From positions 1 through 63,868 of the forward strand of contig JBFWUW010000039.1 of the NCBI GenBank assembly GCA_050247075.1: a DNA stretch of 63,868 bases, given 5' to 3'. Of this stretch, positions 1-7,674 are shown in pieces (position 1 is the first letter of the stretch; every line of letters starts with the position of its first letter). The stretch is from JBFWUW01 sp050247075. GTDB taxonomy: Bacteria; Planctomycetota; Planctomycetia; Pirellulales; JBFWUW01. Position numbers and translations under genes: made by a program. The notes beneath the pieces are model-generated. The model worked only from the letters and a program-made list of their open reading frames with translations, searched no databases and was not told where the DNA came from.

Positions 1-416
1 CACAACCCCCCAAAACACGGCAATTTTGGAACAGGTAAGACCGATTGGCCCCCCGTAGCGGCATGGCTCCCGCCTTGCCGCTGGCGGTGAATTGGGACGC
101 CCCATGCCCGGCGACCGTCGCGGAGATAGTCCGCGGCCCCGCATATCAAGCCGGCAAGACAGGAGCTTTGCGGCTACGCTTACCCGCACCACAACCCCCC
201 GAAACACGGCAATAATGGAACAGGTAAGGCCGATTGGCCCCCCGTAGCGGCATGGCTCCCGCCTTGCCGCTGGCGGTGAATTGGGACGTCCCATGCCTGG
301 CGACCGTCGCGGAGATAGTCCGCGGCCCCGCATATCAAGCCGGCAAGACAGGAGCTTTGCGGCTACGTTTACCTGTACCACACCCCCCCGAAACACGGCA
401 ATAATGGAACAGGTAG
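1..416. repeat. 189-bp tandem repeat array (two units plus a partial third)
   Basis: A boundary motif of 38 bases (starting CACAACCCCCC, ending GGAACAGGTAA) occurs at 1-38, 190-227 and 379-416, exactly 189 bases apart. The sequence between motifs is also conserved between the first two units, so this is a true tandem repeat. The array starts at or before the window edge and stops abruptly at 416. The same family is present in inverted orientation at 23413-23905. Confidence 0.9.
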
Positions 417-504
417 CGTGGATCAGGGCCTGCATTCTCCCAAAGCCACTGGCCGAGGTAACGGGGCTACGGTCCTTGGGGGCAAGGCTCGGGCGGTTTC
501 AGTT

Positions 505-798
505 TCACATGACTTCAATTGCGCCGCGCTCCATGTCCTTCTGGCACTTGGGGCAGGGATGCTGTTTACTCCACTTGCGGCAGGCGTGTTGGTCGTTCTT
601 GGGGCACGCCAAGGCATATTTGGCCGGCGACTGTTTGGGGTTGCGGTGTGGCGTGTCCGAAGTGGGCACATCGTACAAGGCCTGGCATCCCAGGCACTCG
701 ATGGTCGTGGTGTAGCAGCGCATGCTGGCATCGTCGCCACCCGACACCAGTGCCTGGTAGCCGCATCGGTCACAACGAAATCGATAGCTTGTTCCCAT
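505..798 (-). CDS. Small zinc-ribbon protein
   Basis: Predicted 97-residue cytoplasmic protein. Three CxxC knuckles are visible (C9/C12 in CDRC, C35/C38 in CLGC, C82/C85 in CPKC) plus C28, C65 and C73, which fits one or two zinc-ribbon folds. The ATG at 798 is chosen because GGGGAG lies about 7 bases upstream; the frame stays open to 966, but the extra residues look non-coding. No catalytic motif is seen. The basic, Cys-rich composition suggests nucleic-acid or protein binding, but the family is not recognised. It stands alone between a repeat array and a gene-free stretch. Confidence 0.7.
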   Translation of the reverse strand: MGTSYRFRCDRCGYQALVSGGDDASMRCYTTTIECLGCQALYDVPTSDTPHRNPKQSPAKYALACPKNDQHACRKWSKQHPCPKCQKDMERGAIEVM

Positions 799-1221
799 GC
801 GAATCTCCCCACTCGTAGCAGGCCCATGAATCTGTTCCGATAGCCACCGGCACGCGCCAGCGCAACTCGGTTCAACCAGGCCTGATCTTAGTGGCAACCA
901 TGGACAAGACAGGTCCAACGTGACAGACGTACATGTTATTGGGACTTTAGTCGGATGGCGTAACAATCGTCAAGTTGGCGATTGAGCACGGCCAAGTCGC
1001 GGCGATCGTTGCGATCAATGGATGGGTGTGTCCACGCGGGGGATGTTTGGAATGGAGGCCCTCATGCCGCTTCGCCCTCACCCCGACCCTCTCCCGGAGT
1101 ACCGGGAGAGGGAGCCGTGTAGGGTGAGACAAGCGGCATTTGGCCTGGCCCGTTGAGACCGGGCAAGCTGTGCTTAAAATGAAAGAACCAATGTCCGCTT
1201 GTCCCACTCCGCCAGAGTAGA
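799..1221. other. Gene-free stretch carrying a hairpin repeat
   Basis: About 420 bases with no convincing gene. It holds the hairpin element at 1077-1128 and presumably the promoters of the divergent zinc-ribbon gene and the DUF58 gene. I could not identify -35/-10 boxes with confidence. Confidence 0.5.
1077..1128. repeat. Dispersed CCCTCTCCC hairpin element
   Basis: A nested hairpin. The inner perfect 11-bp stem is 1087-1097 (CCCTCTCCCGG) with 1102-1112 around an AGTA loop. The outer 7-bp stem is 1077-1083 (CTCACCC) with 1122-1128 (GGGTGAG). Two relatives lie inside the M81 peptidase gene at 29750-29781 and 29825-29850, so this is a dispersed family rather than a one-off terminator. Confidence 0.8.
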
Positions 1222-2538
1222 ATGGGGACCATGAAATGGTTCTTCGGCATCTTGCTGCTGCTGTTGGCGGCCTTGGCTTTTCGGCTGGGGTTGCTGGCGT
1301 ATGCCATGTATGTGCTGTTGGGCCTGTTGGTTGTTAGCCGGTTCTTGGCCCGCGAGTGGATTGGCGGACTTTCGGCCACGCGCACCAGCAGCCAGTTGAC
1401 CGCGCAGGTTAACGAAGCGGTGGCCGTGGGAGTAACGGTACACAACCGCGGCCGGCTGCCGGTGCCGTGGGTACTGATGGAGGATGTGGTGCATTGGCCC
1501 CCTTGCATCAATGGGCCGCCACCCGTCAAGCTGCGCGGCAAGCGGTTGAAGATCAGCCTGTTGAGCCGCGGCGGCAGCACGACGTTGTTTTACCAGGTGG
1601 AATTCAAACAGCGCGGGTACTACCAGATTGGCCCCACAGTGCTGGAAAGTGGCGACCTGTTTGGGCTGCATCGGCGGTTTGAATCGGTCACGGAGCCGCA
1701 GTTTGTGTTGGTCTTTCCGCGGGTAGTGCCGTTGAACGGTTACGACATTGCCTCGCGGCGGCCGATCGGCGAGATCCGCCTGACGCACCGGCTGTACGAA
1801 GACCCCACCCGGATTTCTGGCGTGCGGCTGTACGAGTTGGGTGATCCGCTCAATCGCGTTCATTGGCGGGCCACGGCCCGCACCGGGCAACTGCATTGCA
1901 AGGTGTACGAATCGACCGCCATCGCCGGGGCGACGATCTTGCTCGATTTTCACACGGCCGATTTCGACCGCCGGCACGAGCCGTATCGGTCGGAACTGGC
2001 GGTCTCGGCGGCGGCATCCGTGGCCAATGCCCTGTACCAGATGGGGCAGCAATTAGGGCTGGTGACAAACGGCCGCGACGCCGCCGAACGGATTCGCACG
2101 GAAGGCTGGCGGCACGACTACCGCACGCGGCAAGCGGCCTTGGCCGCGGGCGAACTTTCACAACGCAACGACCGCCTGGCACCCTTGGTCGTGGATACGC
2201 GCCGCGGTCCGGAGCAATTGGGAAGGATCTTGGAACTATTAGCCCGCGTGGAGCTGACGGACGGGCTGACCTTTTCGCAAATGGTGCTGGAGACCGCCAG
2301 CCGCCTGCCGCGCGATGCCACGCTTGTGGTGGTGATTTCGGACGTGACGCTGGAAACCGCCGTGGCGCTGGGCAACTTGCGGCGCCGCGGATTCGCCATC
2401 GCGGCGATCGTTAATCTGTACGAAGACAGCGACTATTCTCGCTGCGCGGGCCTGTTGCTGGGGGAAGGAATTGAGTCGCGGCATCTCAAGGATGAGCAAG
2501 CCTTGTCGGGCATTTGCAGCCGGCTTGTCATGCGCTGA
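1222..2538 (+). CDS. DUF58 domain-containing membrane protein
   Basis: A 438-residue protein. The N-terminus is strongly hydrophobic (two closely spaced membrane helices within about residues 4-45). A cytoplasmic region follows with the DUF58 signature near residues 205-235 (DPLNRVHWRATA, then KVYEST). DUF58 proteins usually accompany MoxR ATPases and VWA proteins, but no moxR gene is next to this one. The start may be ATG 1222 or ATG 1231 (MKWFF); the second fits the membrane helix equally well. It ends 14 bases from the convergent PQQ protein gene. Exact role unknown. Confidence 0.85.
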   Translation: MGTMKWFFGILLLLLAALAFRLGLLAYAMYVLLGLLVVSRFLAREWIGGLSATRTSSQLTAQVNEAVAVGVTVHNRGRLPVPWVLMEDVVHWPPCINGPPPVKLRGKRLKISLLSRGGSTTLFYQVEFKQRGYYQIGPTVLESGDLFGLHRRFESVTEPQFVLVFPRVVPLNGYDIASRRPIGEIRLTHRLYEDPTRISGVRLYELGDPLNRVHWRATARTGQLHCKVYESTAIAGATILLDFHTADFDRRHEPYRSELAVSAAASVANALYQMGQQLGLVTNGRDAAERIRTEGWRHDYRTRQAALAAGELSQRNDRLAPLVVDTRRGPEQLGRILELLARVELTDGLTFSQMVLETASRLPRDATLVVVISDVTLETAVALGNLRRRGFAIAAIVNLYEDSDYSRCAGLLLGEGIESRHLKDEQALSGICSRLVMR

Positions 2539-2552
2539 GCGAATCGCGAGGA

Positions 2553-3977
2553 CTATTCAAAGCAATACAAGTGCCGGACCGTGCGGTAGTAGATTTTGCC
2601 GTCGACGATGGCCGGCGTGGCATAGACTTGCTCGGCAAAATCGGCCGTGGCGAGGACTTCCCACTTCCCCTCGGCGCTCAGCACGGTGAGTTGGCCTTCT
2701 TGGTTGGTTAGATAGACCTTGCCATCGCCGGATACCGGCGAAGCGTAATAGTCGTCGGTGGCATCCAGTCGAGCCGTCTTGAGGGCCTTGCCGGTCTTGG
2801 CATCCAGGCTGGTGACAATGCCGCCATCCTTGACGGTAAAAACCAGGCCCGGCAGGTATAGTGGGGACGAACAAAACGGCACATTGCGATTGTACTGCCA
2901 CAGCACATGCGAATCGGTAGCTTCGCCCACGGGGCCGGGTTGAATGGCCATAACCACGTTGTGCGATTTGTCGAACAGGCCGCGATAGTATTCAAACTCG
3001 TCGCGGGTGATGCCGCCCGACTTGTCGCGGTCAAACTGCGAGAACCGCGGATGGACCGGGCTATCGTCCGGAACTTCGCTTTCGTCCAACAACTCGTTCT
3101 TGTTCTCGTCATAGCGGCGAATGACGGTGTCGAAGGGCTCGATGGTGATTTTTTGCTCGGCATCGGCCCCGGCCGACCAGCCCGCGACGTACAACACGCC
3201 GTCATCGCCGACGGCGGGCGTGACACAAACGGCCCGCGACAGCCCGCGGACTGTCCACAATTCCTCGCCTGTTTCCCAGTCGTAACCCACAACACGCAAG
3301 GTGGCCGCTACTACGATTTGCTTTTTGCCCCCCGATTGCCACACCACCGGCGTGCAGTAATTGCGGGGAAACTCCGAGCGATCCGCCTTCCAGAGAAGTT
3401 TGCCGGTCTGCTTATCGTACGCGGCCAGAAAGGAATCGAGATCATGGTCTTGGCAGAGGATAACGCGGTCGTCCACGATGATGGGCGAACTTCCCGCTCC
3501 AAAATCGTTGACGAACGGTCCCATGGAGTGCGACCACAGCAGGCGGCCCTCCACATCGTGGCAATACAGCCCGCTCGAGCCGAACATGCTGACGACCCGT
3601 TCGCCATCGGTGGCTGGCGTGGGCTGGGCATAGCTGCCGATGCCGTGGATTTTTTCCAACGACTCGTGCGGAGCTTCGGCCTCCCACAAGGTATTTCCGG
3701 TCTGCCGATCGAGGGCCATGGTGAGCAACTGCTCTCCGCGAACGGCCGTGACAAAAACGCGGTTGCCGGCCACGACGGGGGAAGAGTGCCCTGGCGGCAG
3801 TTCAATCTTCCAGGCAACGTGCTGGTCGGGACCGATTTCCGCGGGGAGCGAATTCTTGTCGGCGGCCCGGCCAGTGGCGTTAGGCCCGCGAAACTGCGGC
3901 CAAGCTAGCTCGTCAGCCCGGCATATACCAGCGAATAGGGCCGCCACAAGGCAGGCGGTCAAGAGCTTGCTTGTCAT
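2553..3977 (-). CDS. PQQ-binding-like beta-propeller protein with inserted EF-hand pair
   Basis: A 474-residue secreted protein. A signal peptide (MTSKLLTACLVAALFAGICRA) precedes a BamB-like propeller opening with WPQFRGPNATG. Repeated W/G-rich blades are visible (e.g. TGNTLWEAEAPHE, TGKLLWKADRSEF, TGEELWTVRGL). Between blades, at about residues 285-330, are two EF-hand-like loops (DENKNELLDESE and DRDKSGGITRDE), suggesting Ca2+ binding. The ATG at 3977 is preferred over the longer frame (to 4178) because it starts the signal peptide and excludes a heptamer repeat tract. Such proteins are common in planctomycetes; the ligand and partner are unknown. Confidence 0.85.
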   Translation of the reverse strand: MTSKLLTACLVAALFAGICRADELAWPQFRGPNATGRAADKNSLPAEIGPDQHVAWKIELPPGHSSPVVAGNRVFVTAVRGEQLLTMALDRQTGNTLWEAEAPHESLEKIHGIGSYAQPTPATDGERVVSMFGSSGLYCHDVEGRLLWSHSMGPFVNDFGAGSSPIIVDDRVILCQDHDLDSFLAAYDKQTGKLLWKADRSEFPRNYCTPVVWQSGGKKQIVVAATLRVVGYDWETGEELWTVRGLSRAVCVTPAVGDDGVLYVAGWSAGADAEQKITIEPFDTVIRRYDENKNELLDESEVPDDSPVHPRFSQFDRDKSGGITRDEFEYYRGLFDKSHNVVMAIQPGPVGEATDSHVLWQYNRNVPFCSSPLYLPGLVFTVKDGGIVTSLDAKTGKALKTARLDATDDYYASPVSGDGKVYLTNQEGQLTVLSAEGKWEVLATADFAEQVYATPAIVDGKIYYRTVRHLYCFE

Positions 3978-4010
3978 TGCCAGATTCTCTTCGGTGGGAA
4001 AGGAGCGGGG

Positions 4011-4045
4011 AATGTCGAGTGTCGAATGCCGAATGTGGAATGTCA
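4011..4045. repeat. Heptamer microsatellite (five units)
   Basis: Five tandem 7-mers, AATGTCG, AGTGTCG, AATGCCG, AATGTGG, AATGTCA, lie just upstream of the PQQ protein start. Other heptamer tracts occur at 8845-8907, 29146-29180 and 41960-41987. Confidence 0.8.
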
Positions 4046-4094
4046 AGTATTTGCAAGAGGCTTTGGCGGGTGCTGTATAATGAGTCAACGAAAA

Positions 4095-4131
4095 CGCCCG
4101 GCACAGTCCGATGAAACGTCTGGGCCGGGCG
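4095..4131 (-). terminator. Rho-independent terminator of the Cys-rich protein gene
   Basis: Stem CGCCCGGC (4095-4102) pairs with GCCGGGCG (4124-4131) over a 21-base loop. On the minus strand the stem is followed directly by TTTTCG. It sits about 100 bases downstream of the minus-strand gene ending at 4234. Confidence 0.65.
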
Positions 4132-4233
4132 TGATGTTTTGCAGATCGAATGTCGTTGTCGAACTTCCGCTGTGACACGAGCGCTCGTGTACTGGGGAGT
4201 TAACTAGCCAACCACCTCGATTCTCAGATGTGA

Positions 4234-4842
4234 TTAACGGACAACGCTGGCGTTTGTGGAAACCATGATGACCGGCCCGCGAACAGCGGTGGCATCGTTG
4301 ACGGTGGCGCAATTCGAGCCACAGCCGTAGGCACCCACCAAGATCAATGGCTTAGCCGGGTTTGACTGGGTAGACACCGGAGGTGGTGGTGGCGGCGGAG
4401 GCACGAGGGGTGCCGCGGCTGGACCGGGCGGTGTGCCTTCCTCGCCAGGGGGTGCTGGAACTTCGCAGTTGCCGCCTGGACAGGCGGGAGCGGCCGGAGC
4501 AACAGCACCGGTGCTATAGGAACCGTGACTGGCACCACAAGCGGAACCGTAGTTGGCACCGCAACTCGATCCGCAGGAAGAACCGTAGTGTGACCCGCAG
4601 CTCGAGCCACAGGACGAACCGTAATTCGATCCGCAGCTTGAACCGCATGAGCTGTACGAGTCGCACGAGTTGTTACAGCTCGATTGGCCGCACGACGAAT
4701 AGTTGGAGCCGCACGAACTTTGGCAGCTATACCCGCAACTTCGGCGGCAACCGCGAGCCTGGGCCTCGTTTTCGAGGCCCAAGAAAGCGCTGCCCGCCAG
4801 AAGCACCATGAGTGCCCCCGCGAACTTCACGACTCGATTCAT
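4234..4842 (-). CDS. Secreted Cys/Ser/Gly-rich low-complexity protein
   Basis: A 202-residue protein with an N-terminal signal sequence (hydrophobic 7-25, ending near AQARG). Residues about 31-105 are built of short repeats of the type SSCGSNYGSSCGSSC, with more than a dozen cysteines, followed by a proline-rich stretch (PPGPAAAPLVPPPPPPPP) and a C-terminal tail with two more cysteines. GGGAGA precedes the ATG. The composition suggests an extracellular, disulfide-crosslinked structural or envelope protein, perhaps part of the proteinaceous planctomycete cell wall; that role is inference. No enzyme motif is seen. Confidence 0.75.
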   Translation of the reverse strand: MNRVVKFAGALMVLLAGSAFLGLENEAQARGCRRSCGYSCQSSCGSNYSSCGQSSCNNSCDSYSSCGSSCGSNYGSSCGSSCGSHYGSSCGSSCGANYGSACGASHGSYSTGAVAPAAPACPGGNCEVPAPPGEEGTPPGPAAAPLVPPPPPPPPVSTQSNPAKPLILVGAYGCGSNCATVNDATAVRGPVIMVSTNASVVR

Positions 4843-5152
4843 TGCAAATCTCCCAATGGGAACGACTTAGAAAAGTCGGCTGACACAGCCGAAAACGCCT
4901 TGGTTGCAGTCGAATCACTCGAAATAAAAAATGATTCAATTTGCCCAGTCTACGCAGAGCACCGTATCATCCCATTTTAAAAGGGTCAAGCGTTTGGTCC
5001 CACAAATACGGCGGCGAGACGCGAAAGCAGACAAATCGTGGACCGCGATCAAATTGCCGCTGCAAGCACAGTACAATCGGCCGCCGAAGAGAAGTCAGGC
5101 CGATCACCGCTTGCACCGCGGCGATCGGCAACAGTTGCTACTCACCAAACGG
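4843..5152. other. Intergenic stretch upstream of the Cys-rich gene
   Basis: No gene is supported. It is locally AT-rich (about 4920-4985) and holds a small hairpin (4877-4881 CGGCT with 4887-4891 AGCCG) within the probable leader of the minus-strand Cys-rich gene. Promoter boxes are not clear. Confidence 0.4.
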
Positions 5153-5728
5153 CTAGCTATGCACCCGCAGGGGACCACCGCTGAAGGCGATGATTTCGGC
5201 TTCGTGCAGGGCAAGAACCTCCAACCGGGCCACGACGGCATCTTCTGGCGCAAACAGTTTGGCCAGGCGGACATACGTGCTATGGTGCCGGGCTTCGGAT
5301 TCGAACAGGCTGCCGTAGAAATCGGCCAACTCTCGGTCAGGCAAATGATCGCGCAGCAGGCCGAAGCGTTCACAACTTCGGGCTTCGATCAGTCCGGCTA
5401 CCAGCAAGCGATCGACGGCTTTGTGCGGTTCTTGCTTCGACAACAACGCGGCCAGCCGGGCACCGTACTCGCTGGGGATCGATCGCCGCCAGCGAATGCC
5501 CCGGCGTTTGAGCAGATCCAGCACCAGTTCAAAGTGTTCTAACTCCTCGCGAACAATATCGGCCATGTCCCTCGCCAGTTCCTCGCGGTCAACGTAGGCA
5601 AACAGCAGGTTCATGGCGGTGCCAGCCGCTTTTTTCTCGCAATGTGCGTGGTCCAACAGCAACTCTTCCGTCTGCGAGCAGGCGGCTTCCACCCAGCTCG
5701 GTTTCGTCGTGCTTTTGAGGTTTAACAT
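5153..5728 (-). CDS. miaE: tRNA-(ms2io6A)-hydroxylase family protein (MiaE-like)
   Basis: A 191-residue non-haem diiron protein. MiaE hydroxylates the isopentenyl group of ms2i6A at tRNA position 37. The diiron ligand pattern is visible: ExxH in REELEHF (E62, H65), E115 in LIEARSCERFG, and ExxH in ESEARHH (E145, H148), matching the ferritin-like four-helix fold. Length fits the family (about 190-260). It lies 32 bases downstream of rsmH on the same strand, so the two RNA-modification genes may be cotranscribed. Whether miaA/miaB exist elsewhere cannot be judged here. Confidence 0.85.
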   Translation of the reverse strand: MLNLKSTTKPSWVEAACSQTEELLLDHAHCEKKAAGTAMNLLFAYVDREELARDMADIVREELEHFELVLDLLKRRGIRWRRSIPSEYGARLAALLSKQEPHKAVDRLLVAGLIEARSCERFGLLRDHLPDRELADFYGSLFESEARHHSTYVRLAKLFAPEDAVVARLEVLALHEAEIIAFSGGPLRVHS

Positions 5729-5760
5729 GGCAAGGAGGTGTTGATGGCCATATAGGTGAG

Positions 5761-6651
5761 CTAGTCGGCTCGACGCTCGGCCACACGCAGTTTGGCGCTA
5801 CGCGAGCGTGGATTGCGAGCAAGTTCCAGATCGCCTGGCAGGATGGGCTTACGCGTGAGAACATTGAGCCGGGGATCATCGCGAAAGGCTTGTTTGACCG
5901 GACGGTCCTCGAGCGAATGAAAGCTGATAATCGCCAGCCGTCCACCCGGTGCTAGCAGATCAGGAATACGCAGTAGCGCGGTTTCCAGCGATTTGATCTC
6001 CTCATTGATGGCGATTCGCAAGGCCTGAAACGTCCGCGTGGCGGGGTCGATGCGGCGGCTGTCGGGCGTGCGCGGCACGGCCCGCCGGACAATGGCCGCT
6101 AGCTCCGCCGACGTTTGCACCGGCCTTTCGCGTCGCGCCGCTCCAATCGCTCTGGCAATTCGTCGGCTGTGGCGCTCTTCTCCGTATTGAAAGATCAGAT
6201 CGGCCAAACTCTGCTCACTCAGGCGGTTCACCAACCGTGACGCGGGCTCTCCCTCGTCGGGGTTGAAACGCAGATCGAGCGGACCGTCGGACTCGAAGCT
6301 AAACCCGCGCTCCCGGTCGGCCAATTGATCGCTGGAAAGCCCCAAGTCAAGAACGACGCCGTGCACCTGCTGGATGCCTATCTGCCGCAAGACCTCGGGC
6401 AGTTCGCAAAAATTGGAGTCCGCCAGCATGACGGGCTTACCGGCCAACATCTGTTCCGCGCGGGCTAGTGCCGCTGGATCGCGATCCAGCGCCACGACTC
6501 GGCCGGACATGCCAACTCGATCGACCAAGGCCCGCGTATGCCCTGCTCCACCCAACGTACCATCGACAACGACCTGGCCCGGTAGCGGGTTGAGCCACTC
6601 GACGATTTCGTCCAGCAGGACGCTTTGGTGAATGGAGGGCGACTCAGGCAT
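5761..6651 (-). CDS. rsmH: 16S rRNA (cytosine1402-N4)-methyltransferase RsmH
   Basis: A 296-residue SAM-dependent methyltransferase that N4-methylates C1402 in the 30S P-site. Motif I is VVDGTLGGAGHT (28-39). Other family blocks are HGVVLDLGLSSDQL, RGFSFESDGPLDLR, TFQALRIAINEEI and AIISFHSLEDRPVK. The C-terminus is NPRSRSAKLRVAER, typical of RsmH. Length matches the family (about 300). As in classical dcw clusters it follows mraZ, but a 390-base gap separates them and no ftsL, ftsI or mur gene follows. Confidence 0.97.
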   Translation of the reverse strand: MPESPSIHQSVLLDEIVEWLNPLPGQVVVDGTLGGAGHTRALVDRVGMSGRVVALDRDPAALARAEQMLAGKPVMLADSNFCELPEVLRQIGIQQVHGVVLDLGLSSDQLADRERGFSFESDGPLDLRFNPDEGEPASRLVNRLSEQSLADLIFQYGEERHSRRIARAIGAARRERPVQTSAELAAIVRRAVPRTPDSRRIDPATRTFQALRIAINEEIKSLETALLRIPDLLAPGGRLAIISFHSLEDRPVKQAFRDDPRLNVLTRKPILPGDLELARNPRSRSAKLRVAERRAD

Positions 6652-7041
6652 GGCTGCGTGCGGTAGAAAGCACGCATCTTAACAGATGATCGCGGAAATG
6701 CGCCCGGTTGTTCTATCAAGAGGCACCTACCTTGGACGACATCCTTGCGCCCAAGCCAGGTAGGTTGCCTCTGCGCCTGATTCGTCGGAGGGCCGAGCGA
6801 AATCATGACGCTGTTCGCAACTGATCTGGGCATCGTGCCCTTTCAGTCCGCGAAAACTCCGGCCTACGCTGCGGGCCGCAGGCCTGGCAATGACATTCGG
6901 TGGCCGCGAAATGTCACCCATTGTTCTCGCGCGGGGCGAACAAACGGACGGACAAGGCTTAAATACGGTCAGGGTTGGTTTTCTGAAGGCGGGAAACTTG
7001 GCTGGTGGGATCGGCGATGGAATCGCCTCCTACTCCGTATG
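6652..7041. other. 390-base gap between mraZ and rsmH
   Basis: No supported gene on either strand. It contains one GGCGAT..ATCGCC mini-palindrome (7010-7033). It probably carries either an untranslated spacer of an mraZ-rsmH transcript or a separate rsmH promoter; no clear boxes were seen. Confidence 0.4.
7010..7033. repeat. Mini-palindrome repeat (GGCGAT-GGA-ATCGCC)
   Basis: The core GGCGATGGAATCGCC is a 6-bp hairpin within a longer shared element ending CTCCTAC. Related copies are at 12866-12891 and 12920-12945 (paired), 29721-29739 (inside a gene) and 60780-60803. Confidence 0.75.
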
Positions 7042-7500
7042 TTATGTTGCTTTTGTATCGGTGGGCGCAAAGGCCTTTTCGGCCAATTCGTCGTAGCGGC
7101 TGGTTATGCCGGCGAGGTATTCCTCCCAGCGTTTCTTGTCCCATAATTCCATGTGGTCTTGAACGCCGATGAGTACGGTCTCCTTGGTCAGTCCAGCGAC
7201 TTGGGCCAATTCTGGCGGTAGCCGCACTCGGCCCTGGGCGTCTAGTTCCACCCGTTGAGCCTGTGCGTAAAACAGTCGGCTAAATGCCCGTACGTCTTGC
7301 TGCGTGGGTGAACTTTGCGCCAACCGTTGGGCCATTTGGTTGAACGCCGTTTCCGTATAAATCGCCAGTGAACTATCCGTCCCCGGGGCGACAAAGAGTG
7401 ACACAATGTCTGGTCCGCCAAGCCCTTCCCGCAAACGTTTGGGAATGGCCAGACGGAGTTTTTCGTCCAACGAACGCGAGAAGGTGCCGGTCAGAAGCAT
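7042..7500 (-). CDS. mraZ: Transcriptional regulator MraZ
   Basis: A 152-residue DNA-binding repressor of the division/cell-wall cluster, with two SpoVT-AbrB-like half-domains: residues about 4-50 (TGTFSRSLDEKLRLAIPKRL) and 80-125 (VELDAQGRVRLPPEL). Length agrees with family members (about 140-155). The ATG at 7500 is immediately preceded by a set of 10-bp-spaced operator repeats. It is followed at distance by rsmH, preserving the mraZ-rsmH order although the rest of dcw is absent. The MraZ operator is annotated separately. Confidence 0.97.
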   Translation of the reverse strand: MLLTGTFSRSLDEKLRLAIPKRLREGLGGPDIVSLFVAPGTDSSLAIYTETAFNQMAQRLAQSSPTQQDVRAFSRLFYAQAQRVELDAQGRVRLPPELAQVAGLTKETVLIGVQDHMELWDKKRWEEYLAGITSRYDELAEKAFAPTDTKAT

Positions 7501-7504
7501 TTAC

Positions 7505-7540
7505 TACCACTTCTCCCCATTTCCCCCCACATGGCCCCAA
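7505..7540 (-). promoter_or_regulatory. MraZ operator (four 10-bp-phased repeats)
   Basis: Reading the minus strand toward mraZ, the hexamers TTGGGG, GTGGGG, ATGGGG and GTGGTA lie at exactly 10-base intervals. This is the arrangement known for MraZ boxes (GTGGGN-type repeats on one helix face). The last repeat ends 5 bases before the start codon, so bound MraZ octamer would cover the ribosome-binding region or promoter start. Autorepression is inferred from the family. Confidence 0.8.
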
Positions 7541-7632
7541 AGATACCGAGCGAATTAGCCACGTCAAGCAAACGCTTGGGCAATGACTTGCTCTTGGTCG
7601 CACTGCTTGTTCTAAGAACAAAGCTGCGACAC

Positions 7633-7662
7633 AACTTGCAACACGGCGCCGCGGCGCAAGTT
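7633..7662. other. Inverted repeat between mraZ and glycosyltransferase genes
   Basis: AACTTGC (7633-7639) pairs with GCAAGTT (7656-7662) around a GC-only palindromic core. There is no T-run on the correct side for a rho-independent terminator of the upstream glycosyltransferase gene. It could be an operator or part of the mraZ promoter region. Confidence 0.4.
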
Positions 7663-7674
7663 ACGAAAAAAAAC

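Noticed and set aside
1..416. CRISPR-like array (38-base repeats at fixed spacing)
   Set aside because: The sequence between motifs is itself conserved, the spacing is 189 bases, and no cas genes are near; it is a long-unit tandem repeat.
5731..5751. Plus-strand AAGGAGGTG followed by an ATG, suggesting a leader peptide
   Set aside because: The frame is only three codons (ATG GCC ATA TAG) and lies antisense to the end of the rsmH-miaE junction; chance is the simplest reading.
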